Part shown: positions 44,334 through 53,552 of the stretch, piece after piece
Layout: the number at the start of each line of letters is the position of its first letter
Position numbering within the stretch: position 1 is the first letter of the stretch
Source: Burkholderia cenocepacia
Lineage (GTDB): Bacteria; Pseudomonadota; Gammaproteobacteria; Burkholderiales; Burkholderiaceae
DNA length: 64,000 bases
Assembly: GCF_900446215.1 (NCBI RefSeq)
Contig: NZ_UAQZ01000013.1
Coordinates: forward strand, 744,001-808,000
Reading direction: 5' to 3'
Notes under the pieces: generated by a model
What the model was told of the DNA's origin: nothing
Seen by the model: the letters and a program-made list of their open reading frames with translations, nothing else
Databases searched by the model: none
Translations under genes and position numbers: made by a program

Positions 44334-44851
44334 GCGGACTCCTCCCCGTGGCCCGGCAGGCCGTCGAACAGAGACAGGCGTGCGACGTCGTCGATCAGGT
44401 CGGACACCGACACCTGCTGCACGACGCCGTCGGGCGTGTTCGCGACCCGCCCGAGCCAGCGCGTGCGCGCGGTCGCGATGCCGCTCACGCGGAACGCCGC
44501 GCGGTCAATCCGCATCGTCTGCGTCGCGCGCTCGACGATCAGGCCGATCGTGCGTTCGCCGTCGGCGTGGCCGGCGTGACTCGCGCGACAGCGGACCATC
44601 ACGAGCCGCGTCGAGCGCAGCGCCTGCGCGCGCCGCCCGAGCGCCAGCATCGGCAGGTCGATCACCGGCACCGGCTGCCCGCCGCGCATCAGCAGCCCGG
44701 CGATCCAGTCCGGCGCGCCGGGCACCGCCTTCATGACGGCGAGCGGCAGCACCTCGTCGATGCCGGCCGCGTCGAGCGCATAGCGCTCGCCGTCGAGCTC
44801 GAACATCAGGAACAGCGCATGCGCGCCGTTCTGCGGATCGGCGCGCGTCAC
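44330..44851 (-). CDS. wspB: CheW-like adaptor WspB
   Basis: CheW-domain adaptor of 173 residues. It reads FLMFELDGERYALDAAGIDE, VLPLAVMKAVPGAPDWIAGL and RGGQPVPVIDLPMLAL. The start is a GTG at 44851 that overlaps the wspA stop (GTGA), and its own stop overlaps the wspC start (ATGA). This nested arrangement implies coupled translation and equal dosage of the array proteins. Having two CheW-like adaptors (WspB and WspD) is normal for this system. Confidence 0.92.
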   Translation of the reverse strand: MTRADPQNGAHALFLMFELDGERYALDAAGIDEVLPLAVMKAVPGAPDWIAGLLMRGGQPVPVIDLPMLALGRRAQALRSTRLVMVRCRASHAGHADGERTIGLIVERATQTMRIDRAAFRVSGIATARTRWLGRVANTPDGVVQQVSVSDLIDDVARLSLFDGLPGHGEESA

Positions 44852-46524
44852 GCGTCGACCTTGAAGCGCGACACGCTGGTGCGCAGCTGGTTCGCGACGA
44901 GCGTCAGGTCGTCGATCGCCTGCGACGACTGGCGCAGCGATTCGGCCGTCTGCTGCGCGGCCTCCGACAGTTGCGACAGCGCCTGCGTGATCTGCTCGGC
45001 GCCGTTCGCCTGCGTCTGCATCCCTTCGTTGACCATCTGGAAGCGCGGCGCGAGCGTCTGCACCTCGGCGATGATCTGCGACAGCTGCCCGCCGACCTGC
45101 TGCACGTCGAGCATCCCGCGGCGCACTTCCTCGGAGAACTTGTCCATCCCCATCACGCCCGCCGACACGGCCGACTGGATTTCCTTGACCGTCTGCTCGA
45201 TGTCGTAGGTCGCGACGGCCGTCTGGTCGGCCAGGCGGCGGATCTCGGTCGCGACGACCGCGAAGCCGCGGCCGTACTCGCCGGCCTTCTCGGCCTCGAT
45301 CGCCGCGTTCAGCGACAGCAGGTTGGTCTGGTCGGCCACCTTGGTGATGGTCGCGACCACCTGGTTGATGTTCAGCGCCTTCTCGTTGAGGATCGCGAGC
45401 TTCGCGTTCACCGAGCCGGCCGCATCCATCACGCTGCGCATCGTCTCGCCCATCCGCGTGAGTCCGCTCTGGCTCACGCCCGCGAGCGTCGCCGACTGCT
45501 CGGCCACGCCGGCCACCTCGTTCATCGTGCGCAGCAGGTCGCGCGACGTCGCGAAGATCTCGCGCGAGGTCGCGCCGATCTCGGTCGTCGTCGCTGCGGT
45601 CTCGTTCGCGGTCGCCTGCTGCTCGCGCGACGTCGCGGCGATCTCGGCCACCGACGTCGTCACCTGCAGCGACGACTGCTGCGCGCGCGAGACCAGCTCG
45701 GTCAGCTCGTCGGCCATCCGGTTGAAGCCCGTCTCGAGCGTGCCGAATTCGTCGCGACGGCGCAGATCGAGGCGACGCGTCAGGTTGCCGGTACGCATCA
45801 CGTCGTGCACCTCGACGAGCCGCGCCATCGGCACGGTGACCGAACGGTACAGCACGTACCCGAGCCCGAGCGCGGACAGCAGCACGAACGCCAGCGCGGT
45901 CGCGAGCACGATCTCGGTGTCCTGCACCGATTCGCGGATCAGCTTCGCGGATTGCTCGGCGAACTTGCGGTTCTCCTGCACCAGCACGTTCGCGTTGCGC
46001 ACGACCTCGGTCCACGCGGGCAGCACTTTCGCGTACGCGGCGACCGCTTCCTCGTGCGACACGCGGCCCTTCTGCACCGCTTCGTTCAGCAGCGGCGCGT
46101 AATGATCGTAGGCGCCGCGGAACGCCACGAAGCGCTGCCGGTCGTCGTCGCGGAACGTCGTGTTCTGGTAGTCCACCGACAGCGACTCGATGTCCTTCAG
46201 CACATCGGGGATCTTCGCGAGATCGCGCTGCACGGTTTCGGGTTCGGTATCGACGAAGGTCGCCTGCTGCAGCAGCGTGAACGATTCGTTGACCGAGCCG
46301 CGCAGCGTCGACGCGAGGTAGACGCCGGGCAGCGAGTCGCGCTCGATGCTGATGGCTTCGGCGTTGATCGCGCGCAGTCGCTCGTACGACACGCCGGCGG
46401 TCACCAGCATCAGCACGAACAGCACGCCGAAGCTGAGCAGGATGCGATTGCCGAGCGTCAGCCGGCCAGCGCCGATGGTCGGATGCAGGCTTTCATTGGT
46501 CGCGCGGGGCGTCACGGTGGCCAT
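44848..46524 (-). CDS. wspA: methyl-accepting chemoreceptor WspA
   Basis: Membrane-bound receptor of 558 residues that senses surface contact or envelope stress for the Wsp pathway. There is a first membrane helix near residues 27-47 (ILLSFGVLFVLMLVTAGVSY), a periplasmic four-helix domain, a second helix near 205-225 (IVLATALAFVLLSALGLGYV), a HAMP domain and a long signalling coiled coil. The hairpin tip is TNLLSLNAAIEAEKAGEYGR, with E-A-E instead of the E-A-A of many receptors. It is the first gene of the tightly overlapped operon. Confidence 0.95.
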   Translation of the reverse strand: MATVTPRATNESLHPTIGAGRLTLGNRILLSFGVLFVLMLVTAGVSYERLRAINAEAISIERDSLPGVYLASTLRGSVNESFTLLQQATFVDTEPETVQRDLAKIPDVLKDIESLSVDYQNTTFRDDDRQRFVAFRGAYDHYAPLLNEAVQKGRVSHEEAVAAYAKVLPAWTEVVRNANVLVQENRKFAEQSAKLIRESVQDTEIVLATALAFVLLSALGLGYVLYRSVTVPMARLVEVHDVMRTGNLTRRLDLRRRDEFGTLETGFNRMADELTELVSRAQQSSLQVTTSVAEIAATSREQQATANETAATTTEIGATSREIFATSRDLLRTMNEVAGVAEQSATLAGVSQSGLTRMGETMRSVMDAAGSVNAKLAILNEKALNINQVVATITKVADQTNLLSLNAAIEAEKAGEYGRGFAVVATEIRRLADQTAVATYDIEQTVKEIQSAVSAGVMGMDKFSEEVRRGMLDVQQVGGQLSQIIAEVQTLAPRFQMVNEGMQTQANGAEQITQALSQLSEAAQQTAESLRQSSQAIDDLTLVANQLRTSVSRFKVDA

Positions 46525-46648
46525 GTTCGTTATGGGCTTTCTAAATTCAGCGTTGAAAAAATCCGCGTCCGCATGCGCGCCGGGTGGCGCGCCACGAGCG
46601 CATCGGGGTCTCGCGAGCGGCGCGGCGCCGGCAGGCCGCGCCGCGAAA

Positions 46649-47782
46649 TCACCGCTCCGCTTGCGCCGGCAGCCGAAGCGCGACCATGAAGCCGCGCGCC
46701 GTATTGCGCATCAGGATCTGGCCGCGATGCCGCGCCGCCGTCGCGCGGACGAACGCGAGCCCGAGGCCGAAGCCGCCGCGCGCCGCGCCGTGCGCGGATT
46801 CGAGCTGCACGAACGACTCGGTCGCGGCCGTGCGCTGTTCCGGCGCGATGCCCGCGCCGGCGTCCTCGACGCCGATCAGCCAGGCGCCGTCCTCGCCGCC
46901 CAGCGTGCAATGTACGTCCATCCCGGCCGGCCCGTATTTCAGCCCGTTGTCGACCAGGTTCGCGACCGCGCGCGTCAGCATCATGCGGTCGCCCATCGTC
47001 ACGCACTCGGTATCGGGCACGTGCGCGATCACCCGGCAGCCGAGCCCGGCCGCCTTCTCCCACAGCTGGTCGACGGCGTCGAGCACGATTTCGTTGAGAC
47101 TCACGACCTCGTGCGCGCGGCGCTCCGACTGCGCGCGGGTCAGATGGATGAAACCGTCGGCGAGCGCGAGCGCGCGCCGCGCATGGCCGGCGATGCGCTC
47201 CATGATCGCCGGCATGTCGCCGTGTTCGGTCCGGTAGACGTCGAGCAGCGCGAGGATCGACGTCTGCGGCGAACGCATGTCGTGCGACAGGAAATCGAGC
47301 GCCTCGTCGCGCTGCCGCGACATCAGGTAAGAATTCGAGTGATAGCGGATGCGCGCGGTCAGCTCCATCGCGTCGGGGAGCTTCACCAGATAGTCGTTCG
47401 CGCCGGCGATGAACGCCTCGCGCTTGACGATCGGCTCCTCCTTCGCGGACAGCACGATGATCGGCACGCGGGCGGTGCCGGCGTCGGCGCGCCACGCGCG
47501 CACGAGATCGAGGCCGTCGATCTCCGGCATCACGAGATCCTGCAGGATGACCGTCGGCTTCACGTCGCGCGCGACCGCCATCGCCCGGTGTGCGTCGGTG
47601 CACACGTGCAGGTCGATGTCGTGCTCGCTGCGCAACGCGCGGCGGATCACCTCGCCGACGAACGGCTGGTCGTCGACCAGGAGGACCGATAACCCCGATT
47701 CGAGGTAATCCGAGGCATTATCACTGCTCGATTCTTTCATAAATACAGTTTCAAACGCCGAATCTCCAATCGATTCTTTCAT
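46649..47782 (-). CDS. wspHRR: hybrid response regulator/histidine kinase WspHRR
   Basis: Response regulator-kinase of 377 residues occupying the place where pseudomonads have the diguanylate cyclase WspR. The N-terminal receiver has LLVDDQPFVGEV, the phospho-Asp in VILQDLVMPEIDG and the lysine in NDYLVKLPD. A histidine kinase follows with LDFLSHDMRSPQTSIL (H-box), ANLVDNGLKYG (N-box), GVEDAGAGIAPE and GFGLGLAFV. No GGDEF domain is present, so output to cyclic-di-GMP must go through another protein. The start is uncertain: ATG 47782 or ATG 47740, both within a 13-bp repeat, and neither with a good ribosome-binding site. Confidence 0.9.
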   Translation of the reverse strand: MKESIGDSAFETVFMKESSSDNASDYLESGLSVLLVDDQPFVGEVIRRALRSEHDIDLHVCTDAHRAMAVARDVKPTVILQDLVMPEIDGLDLVRAWRADAGTARVPIIVLSAKEEPIVKREAFIAGANDYLVKLPDAMELTARIRYHSNSYLMSRQRDEALDFLSHDMRSPQTSILALLDVYRTEHGDMPAIMERIAGHARRALALADGFIHLTRAQSERRAHEVVSLNEIVLDAVDQLWEKAAGLGCRVIAHVPDTECVTMGDRMMLTRAVANLVDNGLKYGPAGMDVHCTLGGEDGAWLIGVEDAGAGIAPEQRTAATESFVQLESAHGAARGGFGLGLAFVRATAARHRGQILMRNTARGFMVALRLPAQAER

Positions 47783-48256
47783 AGGAGTTGTTTATCCGAC
47801 TTGGACGCTATCTTATATTGGCAGTTGAAAAACCCGCCTGATTCCGCCGATTTGGCCTGTCGGCACTGCCTTGCGGGGCTTTGGACGCCGCTTGTTCCCC
47901 CGTCGACGACCGCATTACCTCCGCATTCTTTCTCTCAATAAACATAACCGGCTGATTCTAAATGAAATTAGAACACAGCATCTATCTCCTTCCGGTTTAG
48001 TTTTGCCAAATATGCAGAAAGAGACGGAAACAGTTAAATCAGATCATTTCCGGATTCGAGAGACGATAACGTTTGCGAGACCGGCGCCATGAGGTTTGCA
48101 TGCGCTGCAAGGCTCGGGGTCGGTCATATTGAGGGCCGGATTCAGATACTCCGAATCGGCAGGCGGGAGGGGAAAATCGCGCGACGGGGTGGCTCGCCCC
48201 GCGCGCGGGTCAGGGCCGGCAGGGCGCCGGCCCGTGCGATTCGCGAGCCGGGCGCC
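47783..48256 (-). promoter_or_regulatory. AT-rich promoter region upstream of the Wsp cluster
   Basis: About 470 bp without a supported gene. The part from about 47935 to 48065 is markedly AT-rich (AATAAACATAACCGG, ATTCTAAATGAAATTAG). It lies upstream of wspHRR and downstream of the antiporter stop at 48257. It probably contains the promoter for wspHRR and perhaps the whole Wsp operon; no clear -35/-10 pair was chosen. Confidence 0.5.
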
Positions 48257-49840
48257 CTAGCCGCGCGCGTGCTGCGCGGATACTTCCTGCAGATCCAGGT
48301 CGCGTTCGAGCGCGTGCAGCATCTCGTCGTGGATGCGCCCCGACCGGTGCAGGCGCAACAGTTCGGCACGCCCGGCGCGGATCGCGGCCAGCACCACGTC
48401 GTAGTGCGCCATGCGCACTTCCGCCGGATACGCGGGCTCGTTCTTCGAGCGTTCGGTCAGCTCGGCGCGATACGTGTATTGCTCGAGCAGGCGCGGATGG
48501 ATCACGACGCCGTTCTCGTCGCGCACGAGCGGCTGGATCGCCGCGAGCTGCGCGGCCTCGACGTACGCCCACGTCTGCGGCTCGGTCAGATGGTGCGCGG
48601 CCCGCTCGTCGCGCTGCGGCAGGCGCAGCAGCCGAATCAGCGGCCCGATCGTCGTGCCCTGCAGCAGCACGGTGACGAGGATGACCGCGAACGACGCGAC
48701 CAGGATCACGTCGCGGCCAGGCAGCGCCTCGGGCAGCGACAGCGCGATCGCCAGCGTCACCACGCCGCGCATGCCGGCCCAGCTCATGATCGTCGCGGCC
48801 TTCCAGTCGGGTGCCTCGCCGCGCCGTACGACGCCGCGCACCGGCCACTTCAGCGCCTCGACCGCGTAGATCCACACGAAGCGCGACACGATCACCGCCG
48901 CCAGCACCGCGAGCACCGGCGGCACCATCGTGCCCAGCACCTGTTCGAAACCGCCGAGCCGATGGATCGCACCGCGCAGCGACAGTCCGATCAACACGAA
49001 CACCATCGCCTCGAGCAGGAACACGATGACCTGCCAGAATGCCGTGCCACGCGTGCGCACCGCCGCCGAGAATACCTCGTGCTGATGCCAGCCGACGATC
49101 ATGCCGGTCGTGACGGTCGCGATCACGCCCGACACCTCGACCATTTCGCCCGCGATGTAAGAAATCCAGCCGGCGATCACCGCGACGGTGATCACGAGAT
49201 AGTCGTCGTCGAGCAGCTTCAGGAACCACACGACGAGCTTGCCGACCACGAAGCCGACCACCACGCCGCCGAGCCCGAGCTCCGCAAAGCGCACGACCGC
49301 GTGCTCGAGGCTGAACGCGCCGGTGAGCGCGGCCGCGACCGCGAAGCGGAACAGCACGAGGCCGGCCGCGTCGTTCAGCAGGCTCTCGCCTTCGAGCAGC
49401 ACCATCAGCCGGCGCGGCAGCGCGACGCGTTCGAGCACGGCTTTCGCCGCGACCGCATCGGGCGGCGACACGATCGCGCCGAGCGCGAAACACGCGGCCC
49501 ACGGCAGTGCCGGCACCACCCAGTGCACGGCGAAGCCGACCGCGAACGTCGTGAACACGACCGCGCCGATCGCCAGCATCAGGATGCCGCCGACGTTGCG
49601 CTTGAACTCTTCCCACACGGAGAAGTACGCGCCGTCCATCAACAGCGGCGGCAGGAACACCAGCAGCACCAGCTCGGGATCGAGGTTGATCGGCGGCAGG
49701 CCGGGAATGAACGCGATGCCGATGCCGCCGATCAGCAGCGCGGCCGCGGGCGGCAGCCGCAGCCGCTTGGCGATGCATTCGAGCGCGACGATCGCGAGGA
49801 ATGACAACAGAACCAGCTTGAATGCCGAGACGGGGGACAT
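48257..49840 (-). CDS. CPA1-family Na+/H+ antiporter (NhaP/YjcE-like)
   Basis: Cation/proton antiporter of 527 residues with about twelve membrane segments and a long cytoplasmic C-terminus. The conserved core is seen in GAIVSPPDAVAAKAVLERV, VLLEGESLLNDAAGLVLFRF (with the ion-binding ND pair) and SWAGMRGVVTLAIALSLP. The tail (residues about 410-527) is helical and charged, fitting a regulatory domain. GAGG lies seven bases before the ATG at 49840. Na+ or K+ preference cannot be told. Confidence 0.9.
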   Translation of the reverse strand: MSPVSAFKLVLLSFLAIVALECIAKRLRLPPAAALLIGGIGIAFIPGLPPINLDPELVLLVFLPPLLMDGAYFSVWEEFKRNVGGILMLAIGAVVFTTFAVGFAVHWVVPALPWAACFALGAIVSPPDAVAAKAVLERVALPRRLMVLLEGESLLNDAAGLVLFRFAVAAALTGAFSLEHAVVRFAELGLGGVVVGFVVGKLVVWFLKLLDDDYLVITVAVIAGWISYIAGEMVEVSGVIATVTTGMIVGWHQHEVFSAAVRTRGTAFWQVIVFLLEAMVFVLIGLSLRGAIHRLGGFEQVLGTMVPPVLAVLAAVIVSRFVWIYAVEALKWPVRGVVRRGEAPDWKAATIMSWAGMRGVVTLAIALSLPEALPGRDVILVASFAVILVTVLLQGTTIGPLIRLLRLPQRDERAAHHLTEPQTWAYVEAAQLAAIQPLVRDENGVVIHPRLLEQYTYRAELTERSKNEPAYPAEVRMAHYDVVLAAIRAGRAELLRLHRSGRIHDEMLHALERDLDLQEVSAQHARG

Positions 49841-50082
49841 GAATCGACCTCGTGAAGAATGAATTCGCGCGTTCCGGCGTCGTACCCCGGTCGGCAGTTT
49901 CGCGCGATTACATCACGAGGCGAGGCCCGCAGTCGAGCCTGTTTCAGGCGGCCCGCGGCGCGGCACATGCAGGGCACCTGCGCGGCGCCGTGCCGCTCCA
50001 CGCGCCGCCATGCAAAACGACACGCAGGCCGGCCCGATCGCCCGCCCGCGTGCCGTCGCGGCGCCGCGCTGCCTGCCGCGTG

Positions 50083-51516
50083 TTACCGGCGCCGCACCAC
50101 CATCAGCCGCGGCTCGGTCATGTCCTCGATCGCGTAGCGGATCCCTTCCCGGCCGAGGCCCGAATCCTTCACGCCGCCGTACGGCATGTTGTCGACGCGG
50201 AACGACGGCACGTCGTTGATCACGACGCCGCCGACCTCCAGTTCGTCCCATGCGCGGTGCGCATGCGCGAGCGAATCGGTGAACACACCGGCCTGCAGCC
50301 CGAAGTCGCTGTCGTTCACGCGCGCGAGCGCGTCGTCGAAGCGGTCGAACTTCTCGAGGATCGCGACCGGGCCGAACGCCTCCTTGCGGTACAGGTCCTG
50401 CTCGCGCCCGACGTTCTCCAGCAGCGTCGCCTCGAACATCGCGCCGTCGACCTTGCCGCCCGCGACGATCTTCGCGCCTGCCGCGACGGCCGCATCCATC
50501 CAGCCCGACAGCCGGCGCGACTCGGATTCCGAGATCATCGGGCCGACGAACGTCGACGGATCCTTCGGATCGCCCATCTTCAGCGAACGCGTCTTCGCGA
50601 TCAGCTTCTCGCGCAGCGCGTCGTAAAGATCGGCATGCACGAGGATCCGCTGCACGCCGATGCAGCTCTGGCCCGACTGGTAGTACGCGCCGAACGCGAG
50701 CCGCTCGACCACGTAGTCGAGCCGGTCGCGCTGGTCGGCATCGACGATCGCGGCCGCGTTGCCGCCGAGCTCCAGCACGACTTTCTTCTTGCCGGCCTTC
50801 TCCTTCAGCGCCCAGCCGACGGCCGGCGAGCCGGTAAACGACAGCAGCTTGAAGCGCTCGTCGGTCGTGAACAGGTCGGCGCCGTCGCGATGCGCGGGCA
50901 GCACCGAGAACGCGCCCTTCGGCAGGTCGGTCTCCGCGAGCACCTCGCCGATGATCAGCGCGCCGATCGGCGTGCGGCTCGCCGGCTTCAGCACGAACGG
51001 ACAGCCGGCCGCGAGCGCGGGCGCGACCTTGTGCGCGGCGAGGTTCAGCGGGAAGTTGAACGGCGAGATGAACGAGCACGGGCCGACCGGCACGCGCTTC
51101 GTGTAGCCCGTATAGCCCTGCGCACGCGCGGAGATCTCGAGGTTGACGATCTCGCCGTCGATGCGCACCGATTCCTCGGACGCGACGCGGAACGTGTCGA
51201 TCAGCCGCGTGACTTCGCCCTTCGAATCGTTGATCGGCTTGCCGGCCTCGATGCACAACGCCTCGGCCAGCTCGTCGAACCGTTCGCGAAAGCGCGCGAC
51301 GCAATGATCCAGCACGGCCTGCCGCCGGTAGGCCGGCATCTCGCGCATCGGCTTCGTGGCGTCGACGGCGGCGGCGATCGCCGCATCGATCGCCTTCGCG
51401 TCGGCCAGCGCGACGCGCGTGGCGACCTTGCCGCTGAACTTGTCGGTCACCTCCAGATCGGTGTTCGCGTAGACGGCTTCGTTGGCGAGGTAGTACGGGT
51501 AGGTTTCCTTCAACAT
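50083..51516 (-). CDS. NAD(P)-dependent aldehyde dehydrogenase
   Basis: Aldehyde dehydrogenase of 477 residues. Visible motifs are SFISPFNFPLNLAAHKVAPA, FVLKPASRTPIGAL, the glutamate in VVLELGGNAAAIV and the nucleophile in YQSGQSCIGVQR. The family resembles lactaldehyde, succinate-semialdehyde and glyceraldehyde-3-phosphate (non-phosphorylating) dehydrogenases, so the substrate is open. AAGGAG lies seven bases before the ATG at 51516. It follows the acetolactate-synthase-like gene by only 28 bp, so the two enzymes probably work on one pathway. Confidence 0.9.
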   Translation of the reverse strand: MLKETYPYYLANEAVYANTDLEVTDKFSGKVATRVALADAKAIDAAIAAAVDATKPMREMPAYRRQAVLDHCVARFRERFDELAEALCIEAGKPINDSKGEVTRLIDTFRVASEESVRIDGEIVNLEISARAQGYTGYTKRVPVGPCSFISPFNFPLNLAAHKVAPALAAGCPFVLKPASRTPIGALIIGEVLAETDLPKGAFSVLPAHRDGADLFTTDERFKLLSFTGSPAVGWALKEKAGKKKVVLELGGNAAAIVDADQRDRLDYVVERLAFGAYYQSGQSCIGVQRILVHADLYDALREKLIAKTRSLKMGDPKDPSTFVGPMISESESRRLSGWMDAAVAAGAKIVAGGKVDGAMFEATLLENVGREQDLYRKEAFGPVAILEKFDRFDDALARVNDSDFGLQAGVFTDSLAHAHRAWDELEVGGVVINDVPSFRVDNMPYGGVKDSGLGREGIRYAIEDMTEPRLMVVRRR

Positions 51517-51544
51517 GGAACGACTCCTTCCTGTGAACGGGTAT

Positions 51545-53185
51545 TCAGAGTTGCGCCGACAGGCGCTTGATCTCGCGGTTCAGCACGCGCTCGTTGTCCG
51601 AGTAGTCGATCGGCACGTCGATCACGTGCACGCCCGGCGACGAGAAGCACTCGCGCAGCAGCGGCTCGAGATCGTCGGCCGACTCGACGCGATGCCCGTG
51701 CGCGCCGTAGCTTTGCGCGTACGACACGAAATCGGGGTTCTGCAGCGTCATCGCGAAATCGGGGAAATTCATGTTCTCCTGCTTCCAGCGGATCATCCCG
51801 AACGCGTCGTCGCGCAGGATCATCACGACGATGTCGAGCTTCAGCCGCACCGCCGTTTCGAGCTCCTGAGAATTCATCATGAAGCCGCCGTCGCCGCATA
51901 CGGCGATCACCTTGCGCTGCGGATGCACGATCTTGGTCGCGATCGCCGACGGCAGGCCCGCGCCCATCGACGCGAGCGCGTTGTCGAGCAGCAGCGAGTT
52001 CGGCTCATGCGCACGCCAGTAGCGTGCGAACCAGATCTTGTACATCCCGTTGTCGAGACAGACGATGCCGTCCACCGGCAACGCGTTGTACAGGTCGTTG
52101 ACGATCCGCACCGGGTACATCGGGAACCGCGGATCGTGCTGGCCCTTTTCCAGGTGCGCGTCGAAATGCGCCTTGATCATCTTGAAGCGCTCGAAATCCC
52201 AGTGCGATTGCGGCGTCAACGCCTCCTTCATCTGCCACACCGCGTTCGCGATGTCGCCGACCACCTCGATCTGCGGGAAATAGACGGGGTCGACCTGCGC
52301 GCCGAGGAAGTTCACGTGGATCACGGTCTTGTCGTCGGTGCGCATGAAGAACGGCGGCTTCTCGATCACGTCGTGGCCGACGTTGATGATGCAATCCGCG
52401 TGCTCGATCGCGCGATGCACGAAATCGCCGTCGGACAGCGTCGCGTTGCCGAGCCACAGCGGGTGCGTCTCGTCGATCACGCCCTTGCCCATCTGCGTCG
52501 TGAAGAACGGAATGCCCGTCTTGTCGACGAATTCGAGCAGCATCTTGCAGGTGGTCTTGCGGTTGCCGCCCGCGCCGATCATCAAGAGCGGATGGCGCGC
52601 GGCCTGGATCGCGTCGACCGCATGCGCGACCGCCTTCTCCTCGGCCACCGGCCGCCGGCTGTAGCTGCGCGGGATCGGCTTGCCGTCGCCCTCCTCGTGC
52701 GCGATGTCTTCGGGCAGTTCGAGGTGCGCGGCGCCCGGGCGCTCCTCCTCCGCACGGCGGAACGCCTCGCGCACGGCCGACGGGATGTTGCCGATCGACA
52801 CGATCTGCCGCGTGAACTTCGTGAGCGGCTGCATCATGTCGACCACGTCGACGATCTGGAAGTGGCCCTGCTTGCTGGACTTGATCGGCTTCTGCCCGGT
52901 GATCATCAGCATCGGCATCCCGCCGAGCTGCGCATACGCGGCGGCCGTCACGAAGTTCGTCGCGCCCGGCCCGAGCGTCGCGAGACACACGCCGGTGCGG
53001 CCCGTGAGACGGCCGTAGGTGGCGGCCATGAACCCGGCCGCCTGCTCGTGCCGGGTCAGCACGAGCTTGATCTTCGATCGCCGCAGCGATTCGAGCAGAT
53101 CGAGGTTTTCTTCTCCTGGAATGCCGAACACGTACTCGACGCCTTCGGCTTCCAGCGCCTTCACGAACAGATCCGATGCTTTCAT
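51545..53185 (-). CDS. thiamine-diphosphate enzyme, acetolactate synthase large-subunit-like
   Basis: ThDP-dependent enzyme of 546 residues in the acetolactate synthase family. The N-terminal PYR domain has VFGIPGEENLDLLESL, the catalytic glutamate in TRHEQAAGFMAATYGRLTG and LATLGPGATNFVTA. The C-terminal PP domain has the ThDP motif GDGGFMMNSQELETAVR (GDGG...N). No regulatory small-subunit (ilvN-like) gene is adjacent, so a catabolic or specialised role is likely rather than branched-chain amino-acid synthesis. It is linked with an aldehyde dehydrogenase. Confidence 0.85.
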   Translation of the reverse strand: MKASDLFVKALEAEGVEYVFGIPGEENLDLLESLRRSKIKLVLTRHEQAAGFMAATYGRLTGRTGVCLATLGPGATNFVTAAAYAQLGGMPMLMITGQKPIKSSKQGHFQIVDVVDMMQPLTKFTRQIVSIGNIPSAVREAFRRAEEERPGAAHLELPEDIAHEEGDGKPIPRSYSRRPVAEEKAVAHAVDAIQAARHPLLMIGAGGNRKTTCKMLLEFVDKTGIPFFTTQMGKGVIDETHPLWLGNATLSDGDFVHRAIEHADCIINVGHDVIEKPPFFMRTDDKTVIHVNFLGAQVDPVYFPQIEVVGDIANAVWQMKEALTPQSHWDFERFKMIKAHFDAHLEKGQHDPRFPMYPVRIVNDLYNALPVDGIVCLDNGMYKIWFARYWRAHEPNSLLLDNALASMGAGLPSAIATKIVHPQRKVIAVCGDGGFMMNSQELETAVRLKLDIVVMILRDDAFGMIRWKQENMNFPDFAMTLQNPDFVSYAQSYGAHGHRVESADDLEPLLRECFSSPGVHVIDVPIDYSDNERVLNREIKRLSAQL

Positions 53186-53552
53186 GGGGACTCTCGGTTA
53201 TGCCGCCTGCCCGGCCTACGGACACGCGGCGTTCATGACGCGCGCCGGCCTACGGCACGCGGACGCCTTACCTACTGGACACTGACCACGGCACTGCCCG
53301 CCGCGCACGACGCGATGCGTGATGCGCGGCGACGCCCCCGAACACCGGAGGACGGACGGACCCGCCCGCACGCGGCAAGCACGCGCAGGCGGCAAAGACG
53401 TTTTTGATTGTAGACGGATTCGCGCAACTCCGGCTTCGACCGGATGGCCGGCTCCGGCAGCGGAAAGATCGGCCTGACGGCCAGTCGACACCCGGTGACG
53501 CGACCGGCGGGCTGGCATGGCAACGATGTTCCATTCAACAGACATGTGAACC
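53186..53552. promoter_or_regulatory. divergent promoter region between the ThDP enzyme and the toxin-antitoxin pair
   Basis: About 370 bp without a supported gene. On the right end it carries the palindrome AACCATGGTT (53549-53558) overlapping the first ATG of the toxin gene, a likely autoregulatory operator. The left part should contain the promoter of the leftward acetolactate-synthase-like gene. Confidence 0.5.

Noticed and set aside
47871..48092. 73-codon plus-strand frame upstream of the Wsp cluster
   Set aside because: It lies in AT-rich promoter-like DNA without a ribosome-binding site or homology.
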